Shown one piece after another: positions 9,759 to 21,595 of a stretch of 64,000 nt of DNA; the first letter of the stretch is position 1, and each line of letters starts with the position of its first letter. Location: the NCBI GenBank assembly GCA_012840085.1, contig DUMB01000080.1:1-64000 (forward strand), in the 5' to 3' direction. The notes below the pieces were generated by a model. That model saw nothing but the letters and a program-made list of their open reading frames with translations. It ran no database searches and was not told the origin of the DNA. The position numbers were made by a program, and so were the translations under genes. The stretch is from Clostridiaceae bacterium. Its GTDB lineage: Bacteria > Bacillota > Clostridia > Acetivibrionales > DUMB01.

Positions 9759-10478
9759 TCATTCCACATTACAGCTTATGCAATGATTTTTTTCATATTC
9801 CCTTTCAGCCTGCGACTTTCTTAGATAGAAAGGAACCAGGTCAAAGCAGTTCTCCGTTTTTCCGTCTGAAAGCCTTACAGTTGCAAGCTGTGCCACCGAT
9901 GAAGCCCTTTGAAGCAGCAGGCTCTCCTGTGCGAATTCACACATTTCGCCAAGTTCCTCTTTTAAGAAGTCTCTATGAATCCCAACTGCATCTCCTGTAA
10001 AAATTACTCTGCTGTTTTTCCCCTTAATAAGCTGTACCAGTTCTGATACATGTACACCCATATATTCTGTAATATTCACCTGAACATTTTTTTCCCACTT
10101 GTAAACAGCTGTATAAACCTGGTTATTCCGGGCATCCATTATTGGACATATGAGCGAATCTGTAGGGGATACATTGAACGCAAGAGCATCCAGCGTAGGT
10201 ATACCCATAACAGGCTTATTTGCAGCATATGCAAGTGCTTTAACGGTTGTGACGCCTATTCTCAATCCGGTAAATGACCCAGGCCCGCTTGAAACAGCAT
10301 ATATATCTATGTCAGCAGGCTTAAGCTCCAGGTTGTCCATTAGTCCTTTTATCAAAGGCATTAACTTTTGGGAATGGGTCTTTTTATGGTTTAAAATGTA
10401 TTCTCCCAGCAACCTGCCATTTTCCATTATCGCAACGGCTGCCACTCCGGCAGATGTATCAACTGCTAATACTCTCAT
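9759..10478 (-). CDS. tsaB: tRNA threonylcarbamoyladenosine biosynthesis protein TsaB
   Basis: MRVLAVDTSAGVAAVAIMENG...SSGPGSFTGLRIGVTTVKALAYA. Confidence 0.93.
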   Translation of the reverse strand: MRVLAVDTSAGVAAVAIMENGRLLGEYILNHKKTHSQKLMPLIKGLMDNLELKPADIDIYAVSSGPGSFTGLRIGVTTVKALAYAANKPVMGIPTLDALAFNVSPTDSLICPIMDARNNQVYTAVYKWEKNVQVNITEYMGVHVSELVQLIKGKNSRVIFTGDAVGIHRDFLKEELGEMCEFAQESLLLQRASSVAQLATVRLSDGKTENCFDLVPFYLRKSQAEREYEKNHCISCNVE

Positions 10479-10932
10479 AATATCTCTCCCTGTCCTCATA
10501 TCTTTTACCTGAAAACTCTATTGTTATAATCCTTGCATCCTGACCCTTTTCCCGGTCCTTACATATATCAACCCGGATGTATTCTTCAGGTAAAATATCT
10601 TTTATCATATTTGCCCATTCTATTACAACCACTCCATTACCATACAGGTATTCTTCAAAACCCACTTCAAACATTTCAGATGAATCAGATATTCTGTATA
10701 CGTCAAAATGGTAAAGAGGGAGCTTTCCTTTGTACTCATTAACGATAGTAAATGTCGGGCTTTTGATGTATCCGTCTATTCCCAGAGCCTTTGCTATTCC
10801 GCTGGTAAATGCTGTCTTGCCTGTTCCCAGGGCTCCTTCAAGACAGATTACGTCACCTTTTTGCAATATGCTGCCCAACAGTCTCCCTGCTTCAATTGTC
10901 TGGTCCACCGAATAAGTTTCAATCCTTTTCAT
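10459..10932 (-). CDS. tsaE: tRNA threonylcarbamoyladenosine biosynthesis ATPase TsaE
   Basis: GDVICLEGALGTGKTAFTSGIAKALG...SPTFTIVNEY...LYHFDVYRI. Confidence 0.93.
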   Translation of the reverse strand: MKRIETYSVDQTIEAGRLLGSILQKGDVICLEGALGTGKTAFTSGIAKALGIDGYIKSPTFTIVNEYKGKLPLYHFDVYRISDSSEMFEVGFEEYLYGNGVVVIEWANMIKDILPEEYIRVDICKDREKGQDARIITIEFSGKRYEDRERYYESISS

Positions 10933-10942
10933 TTTCTACCTC

Positions 10943-12133
10943 TCATCTCTGTGCCCTATATACAATATTTCCGTTTATAACAGTCATCATAACCTTTGTC
11001 CTTAATTCAAAGGGATGACCGTTAAATATGACTATATCGGCATCCTTACCTTTTTCAAGGCTACCAACCCTGTCGCTTATACCGGTTATTTCAGCCGCAT
11101 TTATGGTAATAGCCTTCATTGCTTCGTATTCGTCCATGCCCTCTCTTACAGCCATTGCTGCACAAAGGCTCAGGTATTGTATCGGTATACATGGATGGTC
11201 GGTCATTATAGCCACTTTGACCCCTGAATCAGACAATATTCCAGGCGTTTTAAGACTCTGATTGCGAAGTTCCGGCTTTGACCTGTCTGTAAGCGATGGC
11301 CCGACAATAACTGCTACTCCTTCTTCTGCAAGTATGTCTTTGATAAGATGCCCTTCTGTGCAGTGTTCAATTGTAATCTTTAAATTGAATTCCTTTGCAA
11401 TCCTTATAGCAGTCAATATGTCGTCTGCCCTGTGTGCATGGGCTTTAAGCGGAATTTCGCGGTTAATAACCTTCAGCAGGGCTTCCATTTTCATATCAAA
11501 ATCAGGTTTACTGTTGTTTTCCTTATCATTATCGTAATCTTCCAGTTGCTGCTTATACTCTGCAGCCTTCATTAAGTTTTCCCGCAAAAGTGCAGCTGTG
11601 GCCATGCGTGTCATGGGCATCTGCCTTTTTTCATAGTAGACGGTTTTTGGATTTTCCCCAAAGGCCACCTTCATAGCTACAGGCTCCTTAACTATCATTT
11701 CCTCAATCCGCCTGCCATAGGTTTTCAATGCTGCAAACTGTCCTCCGATGACATTTGCACTTCCAGGGCCGGTAACCACCGTCGTAACTCCGTTTTCCCT
11801 GGCTTCAACAAATGACCTGTCTGCATGATACACCCCATCTATTGCTCTCAACTGTGGTGTAACAGGATCAGTCGCTTCATTTCCGTCATCGCCCTCAAAT
11901 CCTATTGAATCTTCCCACATTCCTACATGGCAATGTGCATCTATAAATCCGGGCAGTACATAACCACCCTCCGCATCAACTACTTCAACTTTTTTTTCGC
12001 CTGTTGCACTGATTGCCGGCATGTCTTCCATATTCCCCAGTTCAATTATTTTTCCCTCATCTGCTAAAATATATCCTTTTTCGAAAGTTTGACCTGTCAT
12101 GGTTATTATTTTTCCGTTTGTAATTAAAAGCAT
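10943..12133 (-). CDS. Amidohydrolase (imidazolonepropionase-like metal-dependent hydrolase)
   Basis: GGYVLPGFIDAHCHVGMWEDS...KAHAHRADDILTAIRIAKEF...ITINAAEITGISDRVGSLEKGKDADIVIFNG. Confidence 0.88.
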   Translation of the reverse strand: MLLITNGKIITMTGQTFEKGYILADEGKIIELGNMEDMPAISATGEKKVEVVDAEGGYVLPGFIDAHCHVGMWEDSIGFEGDDGNEATDPVTPQLRAIDGVYHADRSFVEARENGVTTVVTGPGSANVIGGQFAALKTYGRRIEEMIVKEPVAMKVAFGENPKTVYYEKRQMPMTRMATAALLRENLMKAAEYKQQLEDYDNDKENNSKPDFDMKMEALLKVINREIPLKAHAHRADDILTAIRIAKEFNLKITIEHCTEGHLIKDILAEEGVAVIVGPSLTDRSKPELRNQSLKTPGILSDSGVKVAIMTDHPCIPIQYLSLCAAMAVREGMDEYEAMKAITINAAEITGISDRVGSLEKGKDADIVIFNGHPFELRTKVMMTVINGNIVYRAQR

Positions 12134-12149
12134 ATTGTCCCCCAACTCA

Positions 12150-12250
12150 AAAGTATATGTCTATAAAAGTATATACCTATAAAAGTATATATCTATCAAA
12201 GCATATGTTTACTAAAAAATTCTTTAGCAAAGCACATGTTTTATCAAAGA
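12150..12250. repeat. Degenerate tandem repeat, ~16-bp unit AAAGTATATGTCTATA
   Basis: AAAGTATATGTCTATA / AAAGTATATACCTATA / AAAGTATATATCTATC / AAAGCATATGTTTACT and weaker copies. Confidence 0.85.
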
Positions 12251-12455
12251 ACTATTGGTGTAAATATAACATAAAAAATACCGTTTATACAGTAAAGAAT
12301 GTACAACTGTTTCGTATATAAAATATATTACTGTTATATACGGTACAATTTCGATTGAAATATATATATTATAATAAATGCTATTAGCAAACACAACATT
12401 ATAAACTGTCCATTCAATGATTATCATTTTAGCGGGCAGACAATTATTTTTTTCC

Positions 12456-13415
12456 TTAGAATTCAATAACAGCTCCCCTGATGAATTTTATGTCCTTATA
12501 GTGCTTCAAATCATCCATTAGCTTCAAAAGAGCTACATCCTTGTTTTTTGCTTCCAGCATGACATCAAAGTTCTTGTCCAGCTTTTTAGCTTTGAGAAGA
12601 AACTGATAAAAAGCCTCACTGTCAACATAGTCGGCGTGGCTTCTTATGCTGGATTGAGATTTGGGAGTAGAATAGTGAATTTTAGGCGGCAGGCTTTGAT
12701 TTTCCCATGTATTAAATACAGGGCCCAGAAGCTCTTCTACCGTCAGGCCATCGGGATTGCACAGATGATGATGCACATCGAAAACCATTGGAATATGCAG
12801 CTCCTGACATAATTTAAGTGTCTCGGAAGCAGTATATGATTTATCATCGTTTTCAAGGATAATGCGTTCCTTTATGTTCTGAGGCAGAGCAGAAAAGTTG
12901 CTTTTAAAAATGTCTATTGCCTTTTCCTTGTCCTTATAAACGCCTCCTATATGCAATACCAGTTTCCCTTCGGAGCCTTTGCCCATAGCACTTAGTATCC
13001 GGTCATGGTATATAAGATCACGTATGGACGCTTCAATCACTTCTTCCCTCTGACTGGTAAGCACGGTAAAATGATCAGGATGAGCACTGATTCGAATACC
13101 TGTTTCTTCAAGATATTGTTTTATTTTTTGAAACTGTTGAGATAACTCACCTGTGTAGTCCCAGTCAATTACATCCTTGTGTGTAGACAAGGGAACCAGT
13201 TTTGATGTAATTCTGTATACTTCTATGCCGTTTGCATGGGCATTAATCAAAATTCTGAGAGTATTGTTAAGGTTTTCCTCTGTCAGCTTTTTTAATCGAA
13301 ACAGCCTGGATCTGTCATCAGTCAACTTGGCATAATTTGTGTATGATATTGTTTTAGAAGGAGATGCATTATATAATTCCAAAGACATTGCCACAAAGCC
13401 AAACCTTACAATCAT
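12456..13415 (-). CDS. uvsE: UV DNA damage endonuclease UvsE
   Basis: MIVRFGFVAMSLELYNASPSKTISYTNYAKL...SAHPDHFTVLTS...ENDDKSYTASETLKLC...VFDVHHH; SD AGAAAGGA before the ATG at 13415 (ORF extends to 13445). Confidence 0.92.
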   Translation of the reverse strand: MIVRFGFVAMSLELYNASPSKTISYTNYAKLTDDRSRLFRLKKLTEENLNNTLRILINAHANGIEVYRITSKLVPLSTHKDVIDWDYTGELSQQFQKIKQYLEETGIRISAHPDHFTVLTSQREEVIEASIRDLIYHDRILSAMGKGSEGKLVLHIGGVYKDKEKAIDIFKSNFSALPQNIKERIILENDDKSYTASETLKLCQELHIPMVFDVHHHLCNPDGLTVEELLGPVFNTWENQSLPPKIHYSTPKSQSSIRSHADYVDSEAFYQFLLKAKKLDKNFDVMLEAKNKDVALLKLMDDLKHYKDIKFIRGAVIEF

Positions 13416-13433
13416 TCGTATAATCCTTTCTGC

Positions 13434-13462
13434 AATTCTGCGCATTTATTATGCGCAGAATT
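13434..13462. promoter_or_regulatory. Perfect 12-bp inverted repeat upstream of uvsE (candidate operator)
   Basis: AATTCTGCGCAT-TTATT-ATGCGCAGAATT. Confidence 0.55.
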
Positions 13463-13591
13463 ACAGGACTTTATGACTTGATTCCAGGTGACTTGATTAT
13501 AGCTGAATTATGAGTGAATTATGGTTCCTACATCACCTGGCTTACTTTTATGGAAACAACATTACCGTTCCGTACTGTTACAAAGAATAAA

Positions 13592-14290
13592 TCATAGCCG
13601 CTTGCTGAAGAATAAACCGTATTTACTTGCAAGTTCCTCATCGTACGGCGCCCTTCTTCCGGGGCAGTTTTCCCTCTTGCACAACCGGCAATTTTCATAA
13701 TTACTTTCGGTTGGAAACTTTATACCGGATACAGATTTTATCGGAACCATCAAAAAACTGTCAGTCAGCACAACCCCTGTCTTTTCCCTGGCATCGCCCA
13801 GGACCCGGAACAGTTTTTCCTGTTCACTGATTGGCCAGTCTTCCAGTGACCCCGGATTCATACTTGCTGTTTTTCCGATCTTAAAGCAGTTTTCAAGATG
13901 AATGTCAATGGCTTTGGATGCGTGTTGCAAAGCCTGTATTTTAATTACATCAGCCCAATATTGCTCCAGTACATCTTCTATTGAGTTGGACCAGTTTTCA
14001 AGCTCAACTCCGCAGGTAGCTACATAAGGAAACACTCTATGGGCATCTTTCAGGTTTACACTCATCACGTGGCTCACGAACTTTACACCATCAATTACTA
14101 CATAGTCATCGCCTTTCTCATCTATGTAGGAAACCATGTAAAGAGCTTTAGGCCTGGCTATGGCCTCAGCCTCCCTGGCCATTTTTATTACAGTTTCTGC
14201 ATCATCATCTGTCTTGTCCATCCTTATTGCCTCGAAAAGCGCATCAAGGTCAACTTTGAATTCCAGATTGTCGAGCAAAAATTTTTCCAT
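13592..14290 (-). CDS. Vitamin B12-dependent methionine synthase activation domain-containing protein
   Basis: YWADVIKIQALQHASKAIDIHLE...MNPGSLEDWPISEQEKLF...MVPIKSVSGIKFP...CRLCKRENCPGRRAPYD. Confidence 0.85.
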   Translation of the reverse strand: MEKFLLDNLEFKVDLDALFEAIRMDKTDDDAETVIKMAREAEAIARPKALYMVSYIDEKGDDYVVIDGVKFVSHVMSVNLKDAHRVFPYVATCGVELENWSNSIEDVLEQYWADVIKIQALQHASKAIDIHLENCFKIGKTASMNPGSLEDWPISEQEKLFRVLGDAREKTGVVLTDSFLMVPIKSVSGIKFPTESNYENCRLCKRENCPGRRAPYDEELASKYGLFFSKRL

Positions 14291-14415
14291 TATGTAATTC
14301 CCCCTACTAATCATTAGCTTTTTTGCTATTTTTCATAAGTTTTTTTGACTCTTCCTATTAAGCTTCTGTTGTTCTACATAAGCCTTTTTTACTATTTCTA
14401 ATTAGACTCTTATTA

Positions 14416-15078
14416 TTATTCCTCATAAGCTTTTTTTACTCCGCTTATCTTATGGAGGTCATTGATAAATGTGCTTGTCTTCAGCTTGCCGGGAAGCTTT
14501 ACAACCAGTTTCATCAACATTTCTGCATCCTCTTCACCGTTTACGAAATCAATCTTTTTTATCACTATACTGTACTTGTCAAGCACACTGCTAATCTTGG
14601 CAATCTGTCCGGGTATGTTGTCCGCCTCGATATAGAGAATTGAATGCCTGTTTCTTTTTGAAATATTCCATTCAATCCTTTTTAATAATATCAAAGTTGC
14701 AAATATCAGGGCGGTAGCCATTATTGCACCTTCATAAAAACCTATGCCCACTGCTATTCCAACAGCTGATACTGCCCAAAGACTTGCTGCGGTAGTTAAT
14801 CCTCTGACATTAAAGCCATCGCGGATTATTGTGCCGGCACCCAGAAAGCCTATGCCGCTGATAATCTGTGCTCCTAACCGGGCAGGATCGATATTTGCTC
14901 TATCTGCATACATTTCAAAAATGTATTGTGAAGTCACCATAATAAGCGCAGAGCCTACACAAACGACTATATGAGTTCTAAAACCGGCAGGTCTGTTCAT
15001 ATGCTCCCGCTCAAACCCAATAACACCGCCTAAAAAACAGGCGAGTATCAACTTCAGTAAAATTTCTAAATGAAACAT
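14416..15078 (-). CDS. MgtC/SapB family membrane protein
   Basis: GGVIGFEREHMNRPAGFRTHIVVCVGSALIM...ARLGAQIISGIGFLGAGTIIRDG...VRGLTTAASLWAVSAVGIAVG. Confidence 0.92.
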   Translation of the reverse strand: MFHLEILLKLILACFLGGVIGFEREHMNRPAGFRTHIVVCVGSALIMVTSQYIFEMYADRANIDPARLGAQIISGIGFLGAGTIIRDGFNVRGLTTAASLWAVSAVGIAVGIGFYEGAIMATALIFATLILLKRIEWNISKRNRHSILYIEADNIPGQIAKISSVLDKYSIVIKKIDFVNGEEDAEMLMKLVVKLPGKLKTSTFINDLHKISGVKKAYEE

Positions 15079-15098
15079 ATATTTACCTCCGCATTTAA

Positions 15099-15174
15099 TT
15101 ATGGTAAACATATTTAGTTATGATAAACATATCTAGTTATGGCAAACATATTTAATTATTATAAACGTATTTTT
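15099..15174. repeat. Four-copy 19-bp tandem repeat overlapping the 3' end of the GH18 gene
   Basis: TTATGGTAAACATATTTAG / TTATGATAAACATATCTAG / TTATGGCAAACATATTTAA / TTATTATAAACGTATTTTT in exact 19-bp register. Confidence 0.95.
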
Positions 15175-16909
15175 TATCAGCAATTCCTTCTTTCCATTGC
15201 TGATAGCTTTCCACAAATTTTAAATTAGTATTTATAACCTCCCATACTTCCTGTATGCCGAAATTTTTGCTCCACGATGCAGCTCCTGCAAGCTTATACT
15301 TGTGAACAAGCCCAAGGCGCAAGTTTATTGAGTTCTTATCTTCCAGCCACATTTTATATACAACATTCTCATCCATGGCTTCTACATAAAACTGCCCGCT
15401 CTCCTCATCCCATTGCACATTGGCAACATTTTTCTCAATAAAATCTTTTGCCTGTTCCATGGATAATGCTTCACTTGACAAGCTAATTCCTCCGTCCTCT
15501 CCCGTTTCTTCCTTCCACAAACGAGTGTAAAGCGGCATTCCCAGCACCATCTTCTCATTAGGAATAGTTTCAAGGTATTTCTGAACCATTTTTTCCACCC
15601 AGCTTACTTGCGCAACCGAGCCTGCTTTAGGGCTTCCCTTCCAGTGCTGGTCATAAGTCATTACTATAACATAATCCACTACCTTAGCCAGTTCTTCACG
15701 ATCATAGCAGGCAGATGAATTAATGTCTATCGATACCGTTAATCCCTGCTCCCTAAGAAGGGGAGTTATCTCTCTGACAAACTGGGTTAGTGCATCCTTA
15801 TCCTGAGCTGTCAAATTCTCAATATCTATATTGATACCATCCAGCTTGTAAAGTGCCGAATAAGCAAGTATTTTCCTTATCAGATTATCTCTTGAATCAG
15901 TATTGTTAAGAAACTCTCTGGTTGCTTCCATATCATTAAAACTGTTTGATAAAAGAGCCCACACTTTATAACCGTTATTGTGGGCCCATTCAACATATCT
16001 AATATCCGCTCTGTTTATAAGGTCTCCTTCCTTATTGCTGAGTTGAAACCAGGTAGGTGAAATAACATCAAGCCCATCTATTGCCTCAACTTTTGACATG
16101 TCCGTCTTAGTCCATATCTGATCCCATACAAGGTTTATCTTTCCTTTTATTGGAGTCCATGTGGGGCTGTCGGAATCTCTTTCAGGTAATTGCCCTACCG
16201 TCATATGTTTTACAACCACAAATTTCTTTTCTATATATCCAATCACACCGTCAGATAACCTTACCTTGTACCATTTTTCATATTCCTCAAATACTCTCAT
16301 GGTATTGTCTTCTTCACTGTTTATGTCTATCCTTTTTATTATGGGATTGCGAATTGACCTGCCATTTCTCACAACCGCATTTTCATCTATAGGTTCTGCA
16401 AGTTGCTTTATGCTGTGTTTAAAGTCTATTATGACCACGTTGTTATTTTCAGGCCTTTGAATCTCAATATTATAAAAATCACTTAAAAACTCGATGGGAA
16501 CATATACAGTGCCATTTTCTTCTTCAACAGGTATATCAAGTGTCATTGGTTCGTTATTAACCATAGCATCCAGGCTTTCAGTTTTCATCCTAATAACCCT
16601 GTCTTTTGTAGTGACCGTAACTTTACCCAGTTTTTCATCCCAGTGGATATAAGGATCAATGTACTCCTTGATAGTCTCAAACGCCAGAAGAATTTCCTCT
16701 TCAACAATTCTGATTTTGTCTCCGGATGCGGCAAGCTCTCCTTCAACCACAAGATGTGGTCCCGCTTCACTGAAAGCAGGCACTACATTATTATTAGGTT
16801 TATAAAAAAAATAATAAACTGAGGATGATGCTAAAGCAAGCAATATTACAAAAGTATAAAACACAGGAAACTTCCTGGTACGCTTCCTCAAATTTTGTCC
16901 CCCATTCAT
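15152..16909 (-). CDS. Membrane-anchored GH18 glycoside hydrolase with copper-amine-oxidase-N-like and SH3-like regions
   Basis: N-terminal TM; KLDGINIDIENLTAQDKDALTQFVREI (DGxNxDxE GH18 motif); VIVMTYDQHW. Confidence 0.88.
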   Translation of the reverse strand: MNGGQNLRKRTRKFPVFYTFVILLALASSSVYYFFYKPNNNVVPAFSEAGPHLVVEGELAASGDKIRIVEEEILLAFETIKEYIDPYIHWDEKLGKVTVTTKDRVIRMKTESLDAMVNNEPMTLDIPVEEENGTVYVPIEFLSDFYNIEIQRPENNNVVIIDFKHSIKQLAEPIDENAVVRNGRSIRNPIIKRIDINSEEDNTMRVFEEYEKWYKVRLSDGVIGYIEKKFVVVKHMTVGQLPERDSDSPTWTPIKGKINLVWDQIWTKTDMSKVEAIDGLDVISPTWFQLSNKEGDLINRADIRYVEWAHNNGYKVWALLSNSFNDMEATREFLNNTDSRDNLIRKILAYSALYKLDGINIDIENLTAQDKDALTQFVREITPLLREQGLTVSIDINSSACYDREELAKVVDYVIVMTYDQHWKGSPKAGSVAQVSWVEKMVQKYLETIPNEKMVLGMPLYTRLWKEETGEDGGISLSSEALSMEQAKDFIEKNVANVQWDEESGQFYVEAMDENVVYKMWLEDKNSINLRLGLVHKYKLAGAASWSKNFGIQEVWEVINTNLKFVESYQQWKEGIADKKYVYNN

Positions 16910-16930
16910 TTTATCAGTATGAACTATGGT

Positions 16931-17452
16931 TTAATAACTTTCAACTTTTCTAGGTATAAAAGTCTTGAATGCCTTAAGTATTCTCTCGTCTGGCTCAAAA
17001 AACACTGCAGTTCTTTCACCATTATAATTCAGTGTAATGAAATAAACACCTTTGGACTCCATTGAACTGACAGCTTTTATCTGCTTTGTCGCATTTGCAA
17101 GCCTGCTGTCGTGGCTTTGACTCTTATATGGAGCTACAACATCAAATTCCTTGCAGTTTGCACTGAATATTCTTTTTCTTTTCCTTTGTGCAATGATCAT
17201 GTCAATATCAAGATCACCATCTGTGACAATATATTCATATTCGATATTTCTTGAAGTTATGAACCTATATATTCCATATATTACACCTGCAGCTATCAAC
17301 AGCCAAATACTTCCAAGGAAAGGCACAAGCTGGCTCAAAAATGGAGATGCCAATATAACAATAGCCCCGGCAAAGCATATTGCTAATGTAAATAAATAGT
17401 CTTTTGCATCTTTCTTTTTTGTTATAAGTTTCTCGATAAATATATTATCCAT
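16931..17452 (-). CDS. Conserved membrane protein of unknown function (two TM segments, soluble C-terminus)
   Basis: LFTLAICFAGAIVILASPFL and IWLLIAAGVIYGIYRF; intact ORF between GH18 and groEL. Confidence 0.65.
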   Translation of the reverse strand: MDNIFIEKLITKKKDAKDYLFTLAICFAGAIVILASPFLSQLVPFLGSIWLLIAAGVIYGIYRFITSRNIEYEYIVTDGDLDIDMIIAQRKRKRIFSANCKEFDVVAPYKSQSHDSRLANATKQIKAVSSMESKGVYFITLNYNGERTAVFFEPDERILKAFKTFIPRKVESY

Positions 17453-17576
17453 TGAGTTTACCCCCTAAGTCTGGAATTAATTCTTTAACAGCAATATCGT
17501 AAGAAATGCAAAGTTTCAAAATTCTCTCATTAAATTTTAACATTAACCTATCAATAAAACAACTGACAATAAATAA

Positions 17577-17620
17577 AAATGGGAAACGCCTCACCCGCAG
17601 GAAAGGGTTTCCCATCTTAG
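17577..17620 (-). terminator. Rho-independent terminator downstream of groEL
   Basis: ATGGGAAAC...GTTTCCCAT hairpin with TTTTTATT tail on minus strand. Confidence 0.75.
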
Positions 17621-17736
17621 CATCCATAAAATTCTCTTACTTGTTGTCTATAAGCTGCTTCTCCATTGATTCTGTTTCCTGTTTTTCCGGCTCACCTTCC
17701 GGTTAATGCCCTTTACCTTTAGTTATGGGCTATATC

Positions 17737-19377
<1,641 letters not shown>

Positions 19378-19477
19378 TTATTGAATTAGAACACCTATTA
19401 ATTTAGAACACGAATAAGTAAGTATAATAAGTAATATTTTATAAAAACTATGAATATAATTATAGTGTAATAATATA

Positions 19478-19780
<303 letters not shown>

Positions 19781-19814
19781 TTAAATTTTTTTGCAATCTT
19801 TTTTTTGCAATTTA

Positions 19815-19841
19815 TTAGCACTCATTGTCAATGAGTGCTAA
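19815..19841. promoter_or_regulatory. CIRCE element (HrcA operator) of groESL
   Basis: TTAGCACTC-ATTGTCAAT-GAGTGCTAA, perfect consensus. Confidence 0.98.
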
Positions 19842-19978
19842 TTACACCTATAATATAATATATTATCTAAATTTTTATCAAATATTTGTTTTTTCTATTT
19901 AATCTCAATTTCGGAGAATAAAGCCGAATTTTCTTACCAAACTTAAGAATTTCATTGTTTTGCTTCATTTACCGAAAA

Positions 19979-20839
19979 TTATCTCTTTGGGTCAAGTAAT
20001 TGAATTTGTTTCAACTGCAATACATTAACAATTTTCATCTTGAAACATTCCTCAACATCTGTATCTCTTAAAACAGTTTTAAGGAATTGTTTCATATCCG
20101 CAGAAAAATCCTTCTCTGAATTAATATCAAGCTCTTTCAGTATCTTAATCTGTTTTGAATATGATTTGAAATCATATTTACAGGCATAAAATAATGCAAG
20201 ATTGCAAATTGCCTGAATATTCTGACTGTCGAGCATTAAAACGCTTTTGGCTATACTGATTGCCCTGTCAATTTGCCCGCAATGAAAGCACGCAATTGAA
20301 AGACCGTTTCTTGCCGCTATAAACCTCGGCTCAGCATCCACTGCTTTTTCTAATTTCGTGCGGGCTTTGCGATAGTCTCCCTTATCAATCAGTTCTTCAC
20401 CTTCAGCAGTTAACACTGATGCACTTTTACTGTTTCTTTTGCTTATACCAAGTACTTCATCAAAATAATAGATTATTTCTTTGGCTTCTTCAAAGAATTC
20501 CCCTTCACAGCCAAACTGAAGATACTTATCCAGATATTCCTTGGTTTTTGTCAAGTTGTCCATTTCATAATAATTGCAGGCTATGGCAAAGTAACACTCT
20601 GAAATGGTGGGGTCAATGTTTCTCAATATCCACTTAAATATATTATTGGACTTTTTTATTTCTCTGAGCTCTGCAAGAATGCAGGCATAGTTGAACTGAT
20701 ACTCTGCATTGAACGGCTCTTTCCTTGCAGCTGTACCCAGAAACTTGATAGCATCCTCATATTGATGCTTCCTTGCGTACTTTATTCCAACTTTATAATT
20801 TATTTCAGCATCACGCCTATAAGCTAAAACTTTCCCCAA
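19979..20839 (-). CDS. Tetratricopeptide repeat protein at the end of the his operon
   Basis: Repeated TPR-like helices (AIKFLGTAARKEPFNAEYQFNYACILAEL; ARTKLEKAVDAEPRFIAARNGLSIACFHCG). Confidence 0.8.
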   Translation of the reverse strand: MGKVLAYRRDAEINYKVGIKYARKHQYEDAIKFLGTAARKEPFNAEYQFNYACILAELREIKKSNNIFKWILRNIDPTISECYFAIACNYYEMDNLTKTKEYLDKYLQFGCEGEFFEEAKEIIYYFDEVLGISKRNSKSASVLTAEGEELIDKGDYRKARTKLEKAVDAEPRFIAARNGLSIACFHCGQIDRAISIAKSVLMLDSQNIQAICNLALFYACKYDFKSYSKQIKILKELDINSEKDFSADMKQFLKTVLRDTDVEECFKMKIVNVLQLKQIQLLDPKR

Positions 20840-20851
20840 TGTGAAACACCA

Positions 20852-21511
20852 CTACCTTCTTTTTCTCAACTCATCATATATATCGTCAGGTTTTAGCCCT
20901 CTCTCCACCATAAGTACAAAAAGATGATATAACAGATCGGCAATCTCATACCTGATTTCTTCAAAGGATTTGTTCTTTGCTGCAATAATAACCTCTGCCG
21001 ATTCCTCTCCTACTTTTTTAAGTATCTTGTCCAGGCCTTTTTCAAAAAGATAATTTGTATAGGAACCCTCCTTGGGGTGTTTTTTCCTGTCCACTATAAC
21101 GTCATAGAGTTCCCGGAGAATGGCTGACTTGTCCTTGCTCTCAACAAGCTCACCGGAAATGTTATCTTCAACCTCTTTAATACCTTCCCCGTCAAGTTCT
21201 CTGTAAAAGCAGGAATAATGCCCTGTATGGCACGCAACCCCTTTCTGCTCCACCATTATCAGCAGCGCATCCCCGTCACAGTCAACTCTAATGGATTTTA
21301 CAAGCTGATAATTTCCGGACGTCTCACCTTTTAGCCATAGCTTGTTCCTGCTCCTGCTCCAATAATGCACTCTCCCCGTCTCTAGAGTCTTTTTAAGAGC
21401 TTCCCTGTTCATATATGCAAGCATTAATACTTCGCCACTGTTAACATCTTTAGTAACAACAGGTATCAAACCTTTCTCATCAAACTTAACTTCCATTAAA
21501 ATACTGTTCAT
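20852..21511 (-). CDS. hisIE: Bifunctional phosphoribosyl-AMP cyclohydrolase / phosphoribosyl-ATP pyrophosphatase
   Basis: [40 protein letters not shown]...[10 protein letters not shown]...[15 protein letters not shown]. Confidence 0.97.
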   Translation of the reverse strand: MNSILMEVKFDEKGLIPVVTKDVNSGEVLMLAYMNREALKKTLETGRVHYWSRSRNKLWLKGETSGNYQLVKSIRVDCDGDALLIMVEQKGVACHTGHYSCFYRELDGEGIKEVEDNISGELVESKDKSAILRELYDVIVDRKKHPKEGSYTNYLFEKGLDKILKKVGEESAEVIIAAKNKSFEEIRYEIADLLYHLFVLMVERGLKPDDIYDELRKRR

Positions 21512-21595
21512 AAAGACAACTCCTCATTCATTAGTTCTTTATTGCAACCTTGCGGAATTCATTCAGTGAGTCCCGGCATTGCAGTTAACTTACTA

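Noticed and set aside
12224-12466. 80-aa minus-strand ORF
   Set aside because: AT-rich, covers the degenerate repeat edge and has no recognisable motif
14330-14440. Tandem array downstream of mgtC (CATAAGCTTTTTTTACT words)
   Set aside because: Suggestive of another stop-anchored array (AAAGCTTATGAGGAATAA end) but too degenerate to list as a separate finding
17445-17627. 60-aa minus-strand ORF
   Set aside because: Covers the groEL terminator hairpin and has no RBS-supported start
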